Assembly: GCF_005222705.1 (NCBI RefSeq) | Contig: NZ_STGF01000009.1 | Coordinates: 180,976 to 244,975, forward strand | Direction of reading: 5' to 3' | Length of the DNA: 64,000 nt | Source: Paenibacillus sp. SY21-1 | GTDB taxonomy: Bacteria > Bacillota > Bacilli > Paenibacillales > Paenibacillaceae | Shown: positions 7,932-16,723 of the stretch, one piece after another | Position numbering within the stretch: position 1 is the stretch's first letter | How the letters are laid out: each line of letters starts with the position of its first letter | Program-made: the position numbers and the translations under genes | Notes under the pieces: generated by a model | Told to the model about the DNA's origin: nothing | Databases searched by the model: none | The model's input: the letters and a program-made list of their open reading frames with translations, nothing else

Positions 7932-9030
7932 AGACATTCAAGGGCGCGACATTATCGCTTCGGATGTCCAGCACTTGCAGGCCGTTCTGAACTGTCATAT
8001 CCATGACGAAGCGACGTTGACGCGCGTGCTCCAGTCACTAAAGCAGCTGGCCGATGTTAAATTTGCGCTGGATGAGTCCTCTATCGTCGCCATCACGGAC
8101 GCCAAGGGCAAAATTCAGTACGTTAACGATAAATTTTGCGAAATATCGAAGTATGATCGTACAGAGCTGATCGGCAAGGATCACCGCATCATTAATTCCG
8201 GCTATCATGACAAGCTTTTTTTCGCTACGCTGTGGAATACGATTTCTTCCGGCAAGGTGTGGCGCGGCGAAATAAAGAACAAGGCCAAGGATGGGGTATG
8301 CTACTGGGTAAGCACAACGATTGTGCCTTTTCTCAACGAGGACGGAAGCCCTTATCAATATTTGGCGATTCGCTCCGAGGTTACAAAGCAGAAGCAAGCC
8401 GAGCAGGATTTAAAGGAAATGATGGTCAAGGTCATCGAAATTCAGGAGGAGGAGCGGCGCCGAATTTCCAGAGAGCTGCATGACGGGATCGGCCAAAGCC
8501 TGTTTTCCCTGCTGATCCGGCTCGACAGGCTGATCGGGGAGCATGAGCAGATGCCCGAGCTGGGCTTGCTGCGCAGCGATGTATCGGGAATGATGGAGGA
8601 TATTCGCAGCCTTGCTTGGGAGCTGCGTCCGTCCGTGCTCGATGATCTTGGCGTCGTGCCGGCCATCCGTACGTATGTGGATAATTACTCGCAGCATTTC
8701 GGCATTCGGATCAACCTGGATTGCAAGCTGAATTCAAGGCTTGGTCTATATAAAGAAACTGCGATTTATCGCGTCGTGCAAGAGGCATTGACCAACATTG
8801 CCAAATACGCGGAGGTAGCCGAAGCCGAGGTTTGGCTGAAAGAGGAAGATACGGAGGTCATCGCTGTCGTCAAGGACCGCGGCCGCGGCTTCCAGATTGA
8901 GCAGAGCGACGGAGGCGTCGGCTTGTTCAGCATGGAGGAGCGCGCACGTAGCGTTGCCGGGCGACTGGAGCTTGTGTCGCGTCCCGGCGAAGGGACAGAG
9001 GTCAAGCTGGTCATTCCCAAAGAGGCGTGA
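7924..9030 (+). CDS. PAS-domain sensor histidine kinase (HisKA_3 class)
   Basis: A soluble 368-residue kinase with no membrane segment. A PAS domain covers about 50-155, followed by a HisKA_3 dimerisation helix with phospho-acceptor H186 (SRELHDGIGQSL) and a C-terminal ATPase domain (VVQEALTNIAKYA, DRGRGF). It is the evident partner of the upstream regulator. The four clustered cysteines that hold the oxygen-sensing Fe-S cluster of NreB are absent (early cysteines only at 24, 72 and 126), so another signal must be sensed. TTG 7924 is the start that overlaps the regulator's stop codon. Confidence 0.85.
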   Translation: MNKDIQGRDIIASDVQHLQAVLNCHIHDEATLTRVLQSLKQLADVKFALDESSIVAITDAKGKIQYVNDKFCEISKYDRTELIGKDHRIINSGYHDKLFFATLWNTISSGKVWRGEIKNKAKDGVCYWVSTTIVPFLNEDGSPYQYLAIRSEVTKQKQAEQDLKEMMVKVIEIQEEERRRISRELHDGIGQSLFSLLIRLDRLIGEHEQMPELGLLRSDVSGMMEDIRSLAWELRPSVLDDLGVVPAIRTYVDNYSQHFGIRINLDCKLNSRLGLYKETAIYRVVQEALTNIAKYAEVAEAEVWLKEEDTEVIAVVKDRGRGFQIEQSDGGVGLFSMEERARSVAGRLELVSRPGEGTEVKLVIPKEA

Positions 9031-9200
9031 TCCGTGAGCAGCTGCAAGCGTGAATTGTCCTTAATGCGCTGCTCGCGTTGCCGAATATGACAAGCATGAT
9101 GTTCGGCGCACAAGATAGCTTTGCGACCAATATGGGTTAATGGGATGCCGCAGCGGACGTTCGGCCGCGCATGCCTGAGCCTGCACGATGGAGAAAATGC

Positions 9201-9243
9201 CAAACCCCCTGTTTGCGGAACGTACCGCAAGCAGGGGGTTTGT
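9201..9243. terminator. Strong bidirectional terminator
   Basis: A 17-bp near-perfect stem (CAAACCCCCTGTTTGCGG with its complement) around a short loop, between the kinase (+) and the collagen-like gene (-). The left arm begins 3 bases after an AAAA run and the right arm ends in GGTTTGTT. Confidence 0.8.
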
Positions 9244-9246
9244 TGG

Positions 9247-9696
9247 CTAGAAACAGGTAAAGGAGCTGATTCGCTGCAGATCGATGCCGCTGTACATCCA
9301 GAAAAATCCATTCCAGCGGAAGCCGGAAACGGAATTCCTCCCTACGAACACGGGGTACATCCAGAACCCGGGGCCGCGATTGGGCCAAATGTAGGTGTTG
9401 CGGAACAGACAACCGGAGATCGCTCCCGGATCTACCGCAAACAATGATGCGGATTGCTGGGGAATGAACGAGGGCGGCGGCGCGGTAGGCGCCTGCAAGC
9501 CTTGCGGTCCGCCACCGCCGCCGCCTCCAGGGAAAAGCGGAGGCGGCGGCGGGCCAGGCATCCCGCCCGGACCTCCTGGACCTCCCGGGCCTCCCGGAAA
9601 GCCGGGGCCACCAGGTCCCCCTGGTCCAAAAATTCCCCCGGGACCACCAGGTCCGCCAGATCCTCCACCGGGTCCAAAAGGAGGCAAAAATGCCAT
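9247..9696 (-). CDS. Collagen-like Gly/Pro-rich protein with aromatic C-terminal domain
   Basis: A 149-residue protein in two parts. Residues about 8-68 are Gly/Pro repeats (GPGGPGG-type, then PPPPPLFPGGGGGGG). The C-terminal 55 residues are rich in W, Y and F (RNTYIWPNRG, FWMYPVFVGRNSVSGFRW, WNGFFWMYSGIDL) and end in SFTCF; I recall similar tails in small uncharacterised bacilli proteins. No signal peptide is visible. The reverse frame across the repeat also encodes PGPPGPP runs, but only this strand has a ribosome site (GGAG, 9 bases before ATG) and a plausible folded tail. A spore-coat or surface role is a guess. Confidence 0.6.
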   Translation of the reverse strand: MAFLPPFGPGGGSGGPGGPGGIFGPGGPGGPGFPGGPGGPGGPGGMPGPPPPPLFPGGGGGGGPQGLQAPTAPPPSFIPQQSASLFAVDPGAISGCLFRNTYIWPNRGPGFWMYPVFVGRNSVSGFRWNGFFWMYSGIDLQRISSFTCF

Positions 9697-9845
9697 ACAA
9701 CATCACTCCAGTCCATTAGGCTAATGTATTGTATGTAGGCACCTGGGCCGGGGGAATGGGCGGGAGCCCAAATGTAACAATGGTCGCAGTCGAACGCGTG
9801 AGCGCTTCTCGATGACAGACGGACGCGGCAGTCGCCCGGCATGGG

Positions 9846-10517
9846 TTATGACCTGGCGGCTAATCGAAGCAGCTGCTCGCGGACTGCATAGGCGTTGTTG
9901 CCGCCCGGACGGGGCGTGCAGGAATAAGCGAGCTGGTTCGTTACATCGAGCAGCGTCAGACGTCCGCCATGCTTCGCGCCGGTATCGATGCCAATCTTGT
10001 TGCCGCTTGCCCATATTTCACCGATTGCCGAACCCAGCTTATACGTAGGCGTATGGCCAAAAATAATGGCGCCGATGTTGGCAAGCTCTATGGACGACTC
10101 CGGAGCGCCAATAAAATCATCGCGTATTTCGGTTAAATCGCGAATGCTTTGGTCAGGCAACGGTATTCCAGGGCGAAGGCCCGCATGAACAAATAATAGG
10201 TTATCCGTTACGTAATATGGCGGGAGCTGTCTGATCCAGCCCGCATGCTTGATTTTTCTTCCGTCTTTTGAAGCAAGCAGCCTCAGCTCGTGGTTGCCGA
10301 CAAGCGCGATGGCTCCATCGCTCGTGAGCGCTTCGACTATCTCCAGCGTATGCCAGGTTGCCGGGTTATCGGCATCTACATAATCGCCAAGGAGAATGAG
10401 CTTATCTCGTGCGGCATTATAATGAGACCTATTCAGCAAGAGCTCCAATTCATCGGCAAAACCATGGATATCCGAGATGACGAGCAGGCGTTTGCCCGGC
10501 TTTGCGATTTTAGACAA
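9846..10517 (-). CDS. PPP-type metallophosphatase
   Basis: A 223-residue calcineurin-like phosphoesterase of the PPP / diadenosine-tetraphosphatase type. All metal-site motifs are present in order: DIHG, GDYVD, GNHE, HAGLRPG, FGHTP and DTGA. These enzymes hydrolyse phosphoprotein or dinucleoside polyphosphates using two metals. It lies 33 bases downstream of the importer ATPase on the same strand and may be co-transcribed. The start is TTG 10517 with a weak AAGG site; no better start precedes the DIHG motif. Confidence 0.8.
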   Translation of the reverse strand: MSKIAKPGKRLLVISDIHGFADELELLLNRSHYNAARDKLILLGDYVDADNPATWHTLEIVEALTSDGAIALVGNHELRLLASKDGRKIKHAGWIRQLPPYYVTDNLLFVHAGLRPGIPLPDQSIRDLTEIRDDFIGAPESSIELANIGAIIFGHTPTYKLGSAIGEIWASGNKIGIDTGAKHGGRLTLLDVTNQLAYSCTPRPGGNNAYAVREQLLRLAARS

Positions 10518-10550
10518 GGGAACCGACTACCTTTCATTCAATGAAATAAA

Positions 10551-11750
10551 TTATTTTTCGAAGGGGTAGATAAAGGCGTGGGCAGGGTCGAGCTTAACGG
10601 ATACCATCGTTCCGGGCCGGATCGCGTCGGCAAGTACCATATAGAAGCGCTGGCGCTCGGCGGTTTCCGCCAAAGCCCGCCAGCGTCCCCCTTCAAAAGC
10701 GCAATGGACAATCGCAGCGTCGAGGCAATTGTCACCATCCGCCATACGAGCGTCAGCGGCAAGCTTAACGTCCTCGGGCCGGAACATCAGAATCAATTCG
10801 CGATCGCCGCGTTCATTATCGAAATCGAGCGGGAGCAAGCCGCGGAAACGGGCTTGGCCGATGGACGCCGCCCAGCCGGTCCCATCGCCTGTGCGGACGG
10901 CAGCGCCCTTTAAGCCGTTATAGGCGCCAAGCAGCGAAGCGGCCCAGCGACTGGCCGGACGGCTGTGTACCTCTTGGGGCGTGCCAAGCTGATCGACGCG
11001 GCCGTCGCGCAGAATCATGATGCGGTCAGCCATCGCATACGCTTCCTCGGGATCATGGGTGACGTGAAACACGCTGATGCCAAGCCGCTTGAACAAATAA
11101 GCCATCTCGGAGCGCATTTCGACGCGCAGCCGCATGTCGAGATTGGACAGCGGCTCATCCAGCAGCATTAGCCGCGGCCTTGTAGCCAGCGCGCGGGCAA
11201 TCGCCACGCGCTGCTGCTGCCCCCCGGAAAGCTGGGGAGGCAGACGATGCTCCAGACCGTCCAAGTGAAGCATCGTCAGCAGCTCGTTAACCCGCTCCTT
11301 GATGTCCGCTTTGCGTAGCTTTCCTTGACGGAGTCCGTAGGACACGTTGTCGAATACGTTCATGTGCGGCCATAGCGCATAATCCTGGAACACCATGTTG
11401 ACCCCGCGCTTCTCCGGTGCGAGCATGACCGAGGGCGAGGCGATGACTTTGCTGTCGAGCGCCAGCTTTCCCCCGTCCGGCTGCGCGAGCCCCGCCACAA
11501 GCTGCAGCAGGGTAGACTTGCCGCAGCCGGACGGGCCGAGCACGCTAATAATTTCTCCTTCGCGCATGTCGAAGGAAATCCCGCGCAGCGCCTGGAACGA
11601 GCCGTAGCTTTTGGTCAGACCGTCTGCCGACAGCAGCAGCTTCCCCGTCGGAGCGCTCTCCAGGGGAGAAAAGCTCTTGCGTGCGGCTGCATGATCTGTT
11701 GCGGCAGTGCCGCGAATACCTTCATCCAGCAATGGAGCGGCAGAATTCAT
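10551..11750 (-). CDS. ABC importer ATPase (Fe3+/2-aminoethylphosphonate type)
   Basis: A 399-residue ATPase with Walker [10 protein letters not shown], signature LSGGQQQR, Walker B LMLLDEP and a C-terminal TOBE-like regulatory domain (from about residue 290). The N-terminus carries an extra 40 or so residues before the ABC core. Its ATG overlaps the permease stop by 4 bases (ATGA type), so the two are translationally coupled. It powers the importer encoded by the next two genes. Confidence 0.85.
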   Translation of the reverse strand: MNSAAPLLDEGIRGTAATDHAAARKSFSPLESAPTGKLLLSADGLTKSYGSFQALRGISFDMREGEIISVLGPSGCGKSTLLQLVAGLAQPDGGKLALDSKVIASPSVMLAPEKRGVNMVFQDYALWPHMNVFDNVSYGLRQGKLRKADIKERVNELLTMLHLDGLEHRLPPQLSGGQQQRVAIARALATRPRLMLLDEPLSNLDMRLRVEMRSEMAYLFKRLGISVFHVTHDPEEAYAMADRIMILRDGRVDQLGTPQEVHSRPASRWAASLLGAYNGLKGAAVRTGDGTGWAASIGQARFRGLLPLDFDNERGDRELILMFRPEDVKLAADARMADGDNCLDAAIVHCAFEGGRWRALAETAERQRFYMVLADAIRPGTMVSVKLDPAHAFIYPFEK

Positions 11751-13429
11751 GAGGATACCTCCTTGCGGCGGAACAACAGCTCAACCGCCATAATGATAAA
11801 AATGACGATGCAGGAACCAAGCACGGTAGCGGCTGATGCGTAGCCGAAGTCCAAATCCTCAAAGGCCTTGTTAATGGACACGGGAAGCGTCATAAAGTTA
11901 GGCGGAAAGAGAATGGAGTTGACGGCCAGATCGAACACGCTTGCTCCGAAGGCGGCGAGCGCCGCCGATAGCAGCGCGCCGCGAATGAGCGGAACGAGAA
12001 TGCTGCGCATTCGCGAAATGAACGTATCGCCTTGCAATCGGGCTGCGGACAGCAGACTGCCCGGCACCTTGGCCATCGCGCCGACGAGCAGCCGCGTAAT
12101 GACGGGAATGGCTCCCGCTATTGCGGCAAGCACCAGAATCGCCGGAGTGCCGTAGAGCAGCAAGCCGAGCGGCTCCAGCCATTGTTGGTTCCACACAAAA
12201 ATATAACCAATGCCCAAGACGACGCCCGGAACCGCTAGCGTTACGACGGAAAATACTTCAATGGTTCGTTTGAACCTGAATGTCGAATAAGTAAGCACAA
12301 AAGCGGTGCCTAGCCCGACAAGCAGGCCGAGCAGGGCAGCCGCTCCCGCTATGAGCAGGGAATGGCCTAGTCCGGTCAGCAGCGTGCTGGAGCCGGCGAA
12401 CAAATCCAGATAATGATCAAGTGTCAAATTTCCAGCAGAGAGCCCGCCGGATTGCGTCCGGAAAAACGACATCAGCAGGTTTGCGCCAAGCGGAATGCCG
12501 ATGGCGACGGACAGAAAACCAATATTGAGCGCGGTCAGCAGCCAGCCATAACGTCCTGCTGGTCTGGGCTGCGTGCGTTCGGCGCGTGCAGACAGAAAGT
12601 CGAAGCGCGAACGACGCATCGCGTAGAACTGAACGGCCATTGCCATGCCGATCAAAAGCACCAGGTAGAAGGAGAGCACGCCAGCCATATCGAACCGGAT
12701 TGGCGAGGTGTAGATGGCCGAATAGATCGAATAAGGCAGCGTCGGGAATCGGTATACGGCGGCAATCGAAGCAGGCAGCCCGAAGTCGCCGATTGTATCC
12801 ATGAACACAAGCGCAGCTCCCGCCCATACGGCAGGCATCAGCAGCGGTATCTGAATCGTGCGCCAGACGGTGAACGCCGACATGCCGCATAAGCGCGCAG
12901 CATGCGCAAGCTGCGACACCTTCCATTCCATCGCTGCGCGAATGCTTAAATAAGCGAATGGGAACTTGCTGAGCGTCATGACGAAAATTAAGCCGGCCGG
13001 CTGAAAAATAGCCCCGGTTACCCAGTCCCAGCCAAGCACGTTTCTGGCAATGCCTCCTCCAGCGGCGAACAGCACCCAGCCTTGCGCCAGAATAAAGGAA
13101 GGCGTAATAATTAGCAGCCATACGGAAATATCCAGCAGCCTGGCTGTTTTAAATGCCCAGGCGGAGCGGACAACAGCTAACGCGCCGCCGAGCAGGGTGG
13201 CGAGTACGGTCGTGCCAAGACCAAGCAGCACGGAGTTTTCCAAAGATTTTTGCCAAAGGGGACGATTGAAAATTTCCAGCAGCAGCTTGATATCCCCGAT
13301 TTGCCAATTGCCGAAGAAAACCCCGGGCAGCAGCACCTGAATCATGACTGCCGCCAAGGGGCAAAGCACGAGGATGAACAGGACGATGCTGACCATCCAG
13401 CCCATCCGGTCTTTAGGCACTCCTCTCAT
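11747..13429 (-). CDS. ABC importer permease, fused double domain
   Basis: A 560-residue permease with about twelve membrane segments, two binding-protein-dependent transport domains in one chain, as in FbpB/SfuB and 2-aminoethylphosphonate permeases. Two EAA-type loops are seen (AARLCGMSAF...RTIQIPLL and AARLQGDTF...ILVPLI). ATG 13429 lies 2 bases after the binding-protein stop; an upstream in-frame start would overlap that gene and is less likely. Confidence 0.85.
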   Translation of the reverse strand: MRGVPKDRMGWMVSIVLFILVLCPLAAVMIQVLLPGVFFGNWQIGDIKLLLEIFNRPLWQKSLENSVLLGLGTTVLATLLGGALAVVRSAWAFKTARLLDISVWLLIITPSFILAQGWVLFAAGGGIARNVLGWDWVTGAIFQPAGLIFVMTLSKFPFAYLSIRAAMEWKVSQLAHAARLCGMSAFTVWRTIQIPLLMPAVWAGAALVFMDTIGDFGLPASIAAVYRFPTLPYSIYSAIYTSPIRFDMAGVLSFYLVLLIGMAMAVQFYAMRRSRFDFLSARAERTQPRPAGRYGWLLTALNIGFLSVAIGIPLGANLLMSFFRTQSGGLSAGNLTLDHYLDLFAGSSTLLTGLGHSLLIAGAAALLGLLVGLGTAFVLTYSTFRFKRTIEVFSVVTLAVPGVVLGIGYIFVWNQQWLEPLGLLLYGTPAILVLAAIAGAIPVITRLLVGAMAKVPGSLLSAARLQGDTFISRMRSILVPLIRGALLSAALAAFGASVFDLAVNSILFPPNFMTLPVSINKAFEDLDFGYASAATVLGSCIVIFIIMAVELLFRRKEVSS

Positions 13430-13431
13430 CT

Positions 13432-14559
13432 TTACTTCACGGATTGGTCGGCAAACCATTGCTTAATGGCTGCTTCGTTCTCGGATGCCCAGGAAGCGTC
13501 GGCTGCAACGAGCTTCGCGTCGGCGGCGCGATCAGTCTTTGCGTTTACGCCGTTAACTGATGGCTGGAAGTAGCTTTCATCTCCTTCGTCAATCAAGGCC
13601 TGCTGGGTGGCGGGATCAAGCAGAAACTCTACAAACGCTTTAGCCGCTTCAAGCTTCTGCGTATCCTTCTGAATGGCGGCTACGCGGACAGAAGCAGGAG
13701 CGCCTTCGGCAGGCCATACGATTTCAATAGGCTCGCCGCTGTTTTTCATAGCATACGCGTTGCTTTCCTGCAGGGCGGCAATGGAGATTTCGCCCGCCGT
13801 CAGCGCTTTTACGACGTTAGGATTTTTAGGATAGACCTTCATGCCGTTGTCCATCAGGGCAGTGAAGAAGGCTTTGGCCGGCTCCATTTGCTTATCTTGG
13901 AAGAAACGCGCCACAAACGGGTAAGCAGGTGCGGCGATAGCCGGGTCAGCCATGCCGATCATGCCTTTGTATTCCGCGTTATCGAAGTCGTCCCACGATT
14001 TCGGAGCGGTTTCCGCCTTGATGTTGTTGGTGTTGTATACGATGACGCCGGCGGCGTGTGCGCCGGTCGGTACGTACCATTGCTTTTCCGTCAGGAAGCT
14101 TTTGCCGAATTCGGTCAGATTAGCGGCGTTGTCAGGCGTCCAGTCTTCCAGCAGCTGTCCGCTTTTGCCCAGACCGTACACGGACGGCATGGCATCGATC
14201 CAGAGCACGTCCCAATGCGGATTGCCTTTCTCCGCTTCGACGCGAGACATGATCTCGGCGCCGTTGCCGACGACAACCTCCAGCTTATAGCCGGTTTTCT
14301 CCTCAAACAGCGGGCCGATCATGCTGTCGAAATCATTCAAATAAACGGTCAGCGAACCTTTGTCGTCGGAAGAGGTCGGCGCATTGCTTGCCTGATTTGT
14401 CGCTTCGGAGCCGGATGCGTTCGCGGGCTGGTTCGATGGGCTGCCAGTCGTGTTGTTCCCTCCAGCGCCGTTATTGCCGCATGCTGCGGTAAATGCGAAC
14501 ATGGCGGATAACAGCAGCGTTCCTGCCCAGCGTGTCTTGCGGCTTGCGTAATTAATCAT
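13432..14559 (-). CDS. Extracellular solute-binding lipoprotein
   Basis: A 375-residue lipoprotein with a signal peptide and lipobox ending FTAAC, then a Ser/Asn/Thr-rich linker (about 28-65). The fold pattern matches the Fe3+ / 2-aminoethylphosphonate / thiamine binding-protein group (family 1-like; VYNTNNI, KSWDDF, VVKALTAGEISIA). The characteristic Tyr pair of ferric binding proteins is not evident. With a fused permease, ATPase and LysR regulator, an organic phosphonate-like substrate is as likely as iron; the specificity cannot be settled here. Confidence 0.75.
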   Translation of the reverse strand: MINYASRKTRWAGTLLLSAMFAFTAACGNNGAGGNNTTGSPSNQPANASGSEATNQASNAPTSSDDKGSLTVYLNDFDSMIGPLFEEKTGYKLEVVVGNGAEIMSRVEAEKGNPHWDVLWIDAMPSVYGLGKSGQLLEDWTPDNAANLTEFGKSFLTEKQWYVPTGAHAAGVIVYNTNNIKAETAPKSWDDFDNAEYKGMIGMADPAIAAPAYPFVARFFQDKQMEPAKAFFTALMDNGMKVYPKNPNVVKALTAGEISIAALQESNAYAMKNSGEPIEIVWPAEGAPASVRVAAIQKDTQKLEAAKAFVEFLLDPATQQALIDEGDESYFQPSVNGVNAKTDRAADAKLVAADASWASENEAAIKQWFADQSVK

Positions 14560-14753
14560 TGGTTTGTTTCCCTCCGGAAATTTTATTTGTCGAAGAATCG
14601 GCTGGTTAAGCCATGGTTTGCAACCGGCTGATCCATCGTCGCGAATCGGTCCGCGCTGAGCAAGTCAGCATTGCCGTTCGCGCTTCGTAGTTCAAGGTTA
14701 ACAGCGTTTTGTAAAACCAGCGTTATCGTGTTGTCTATTAATTGTTAAATGTT

Positions 14754-14781
14754 ATCGATGGTTATTGATATAAATATCGAT
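14754..14781. promoter_or_regulatory. Candidate LysR operator between importer and lysR-type gene
   Basis: ATCGAT at 14754-14759 and again at 14776-14781, 22 bp apart (two helical turns), with the variant ATTGAT at 14764-14769 between them. LysR proteins commonly bind such phased half-sites in the shared upstream region of the regulator and its target. Confidence 0.45.
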
Positions 14782-14821
14782 TTCATCTATATTTTAGATA
14801 CATACGGAAAGGGTGAGTGGA

Positions 14822-15727
14822 ATGAATGTGCAGCAGCTTCATGTGTTTATGGAGGTTGGAAGCGGCCGGACGCTGGCCGAAGCGGCCGAGCGGCTTGGCC
14901 TTAAGCAGCCTACTGTCAGCTTTCATTTGCGCAAGCTGGAGGAGGAGCTTGGGGTGGAGCTGTTCCGCAAGCATTCGCGAAGCCTGTTTCCTACCGATGC
15001 GGCGATGGAATTATTGCCTTATGCGAAACGAATCGTTTTTTTGATGGATGAGGCCAGACTTGCGATGAGCGAACGACGGGAAAAAGGGGAGGGGCGATTA
15101 AGGCTCGGAGCAAGCTACACGCCTGCAACCTATGTGCTGCCGCCATATTTGGCAGCCTTTCGCGAATTCAGTCCCAAGGTCAGCCAGATGCTTGTCGTCA
15201 AGCAGGCGGCGGGCATTCTCGCCTTGCTTCGCAATTATGAGCTTGATGTCGCGATTGTATCTCTTCCGGATCGGCCTCAGCCGAGGCTGATTGTGCAGAA
15301 GCTGATGGAGGACGAGCTTCAGCTATTGCTGTCTCCGCAGCACCCGCTTGCCGCAACAGCGGAGCTTGCCGTCGGGCAGCTGGAGGGCGAAACCTTTTTG
15401 CTCCATGAGAGCGGTTCAACCTCGCGCACGCTCGCTGACGAATGGGCGCAGCGTGTCGGCCTGAGCTGGGCGAGCGTGATGGAGCTTGGAGCAATCGAGA
15501 CGATTAAGGAAGCGTTGAAATGCAATATGGGGCTTGGCGTCTTGCCAGGAAGAAGCGTGCTCAGGGAAGTGGGAAACGGAGAGCTTGTCATGCGCGAATT
15601 GCCGGGCTATCGCAATGAAAGATATATTTGCCTCGTATACCGCGACGAGGAGCAGCTATCGCCGCATGTCCGCTCGTTCATCGAATTCATTAGGAGCGAA
15701 CTGACGAAGAAGAATGAACGCGTATAG
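14822..15727 (+). CDS. LysR family transcriptional regulator
   Basis: A 301-residue LysR regulator: N-terminal winged HTH (3-60; TLAEAAERLGLKQPTVSFHLRKLEEELGVELF) and an effector domain from about 90. ATG 14822 is preferred over GTG 14813 because AAAGGGTGAG sits at the right distance. It is divergent from the binding-protein/permease/ATPase operon, so it probably controls that operon and itself from the 262-bp region between them. Confidence 0.9.
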   Translation: MNVQQLHVFMEVGSGRTLAEAAERLGLKQPTVSFHLRKLEEELGVELFRKHSRSLFPTDAAMELLPYAKRIVFLMDEARLAMSERREKGEGRLRLGASYTPATYVLPPYLAAFREFSPKVSQMLVVKQAAGILALLRNYELDVAIVSLPDRPQPRLIVQKLMEDELQLLLSPQHPLAATAELAVGQLEGETFLLHESGSTSRTLADEWAQRVGLSWASVMELGAIETIKEALKCNMGLGVLPGRSVLREVGNGELVMRELPGYRNERYICLVYRDEEQLSPHVRSFIEFIRSELTKKNERV

Positions 15728-15745
15728 GCAGCTGCCAGCTGGCGC

Positions 15746-15793
15746 AAGGAGGCTTGCCGCGCGGCCATCAGTGCCGGCTGTGCAAGCCTCTTG
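15746..15793 (+). terminator. Terminator after the LysR gene
   Basis: GAGGCTTGC pairs with GCAAGCCTC, with inner G/C-rich pairing, followed by TTGGGG. The T tail is short, so efficiency is uncertain. Confidence 0.55.
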
Positions 15794-15816
15794 GGGTTAC
15801 AGCGGGTTCGATGCCG

Positions 15817-16167
15817 TTAACGCTCATAGCCGGGATAGTCATAATCGGTATCCTGCAGCTTGGTCAAAATATCCATCTGCCGAATATGCTCCCTCGTTCT
15901 GGCGGTCCCCAGCTTGTAAACGACCTCGTAGAGCTTCAGCAGATCGCCGTTGAATTGGTCGGTCGCTTTATCGTGGTCAGCCGACTTATAGGGAATCGGA
16001 GCCCGGAACTGGGTTGACTCATCGTCGCGCTGAACCTGATCAAGCAGCTGTCGCAGCTCCGCCAGCTCCTCTTCCGTCCCGCGAACCTCCAGCTGCTCGT
16101 TTCGGGAAGCTTCGGTGTCAAGGCTTTTGCTGGATACGGATACATACAACGTTTGTTGCGGCGTCAT
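15817..16167 (-). CDS. Conserved hypothetical protein, charged
   Basis: A 116-residue soluble, acidic protein with a helical central part (EEELAELRQLLDQVQ) and a C-terminal helix followed by YDYPGYER. No family recognised with confidence. ATG 16167 is chosen because GAGGAG lies 8 bases upstream; a GTG three codons earlier is possible. Monocistronic as far as can be seen. Confidence 0.65.
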   Translation of the reverse strand: MTPQQTLYVSVSSKSLDTEASRNEQLEVRGTEEELAELRQLLDQVQRDDESTQFRAPIPYKSADHDKATDQFNGDLLKLYEVVYKLGTARTREHIRQMDILTKLQDTDYDYPGYER

Positions 16168-16340
16168 ATCGTTCACTCCTCGTTTTTTGGCCTATTACCT
16201 ATTAAAGCCGCTCCCATGGTCTTGAAACAGGCGCAAGACAGGTGGCAGCCAGTTGTCGGCATCTAAAGCAAGGGCTAAAAAGGTCCACGATCGGAAATGC
16301 TAGAGAGGAGAGATCTTTTTCATAGAACGGAGTGAAGCGG

Positions 16341-16604
16341 ATGATGCACATTCATTGGCGGCTGGCCGAGCTGTGGCTGTTGGAGCAGCAGCGGGAGCTG
16401 ACGAAGCAGGAAATTGCGGAGCTGAACAGCTGCATGAAACTGAACGCCAAATATGCCCAGCGGCTTGCCGAGCAATACAACTATGGGCAATTGGCAAGCA
16501 TGACGAAGGATTCCGGGTGGTTAAAGGAAGTCTCGGAAGAGATGGACAAGCTGGAGAGGCTGTATGAGCTGGGCAGACCGTCTTTTCTGCAGCCGGAGCA
16601 GTAA
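16341..16604 (+). CDS. Small helical hypothetical protein
   Basis: An 87-residue, mostly helical protein (WRLAELWLLEQQRELTKQE, then QLASMTKDSGWLKEVSEE). It resembles short uncharacterised proteins common in Paenibacillus. ATG 16341 has CGGAG 8 bases upstream. No membrane segment or catalytic motif seen; no clear operon partner. Confidence 0.6.
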   Translation: MMHIHWRLAELWLLEQQRELTKQEIAELNSCMKLNAKYAQRLAEQYNYGQLASMTKDSGWLKEVSEEMDKLERLYELGRPSFLQPEQ

Positions 16605-16723
16605 AGACGGTCATCCAGCTCTTCCGATTTGACCAGGCATGGCGCCGGCAGAGCTCCTGGCAAGCAGCAGGCCTTACTCGCCGTGCCGTTGCGCGCCCCT
16701 TGCTTCAAAACGCTGCTGCGATG

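Noticed and set aside
9395..9724. Plus-strand collagen-like frame
   Set aside because: Reverse reading of Gly/Pro codons; the minus-strand frame has the ribosome site and the conserved-looking tail.
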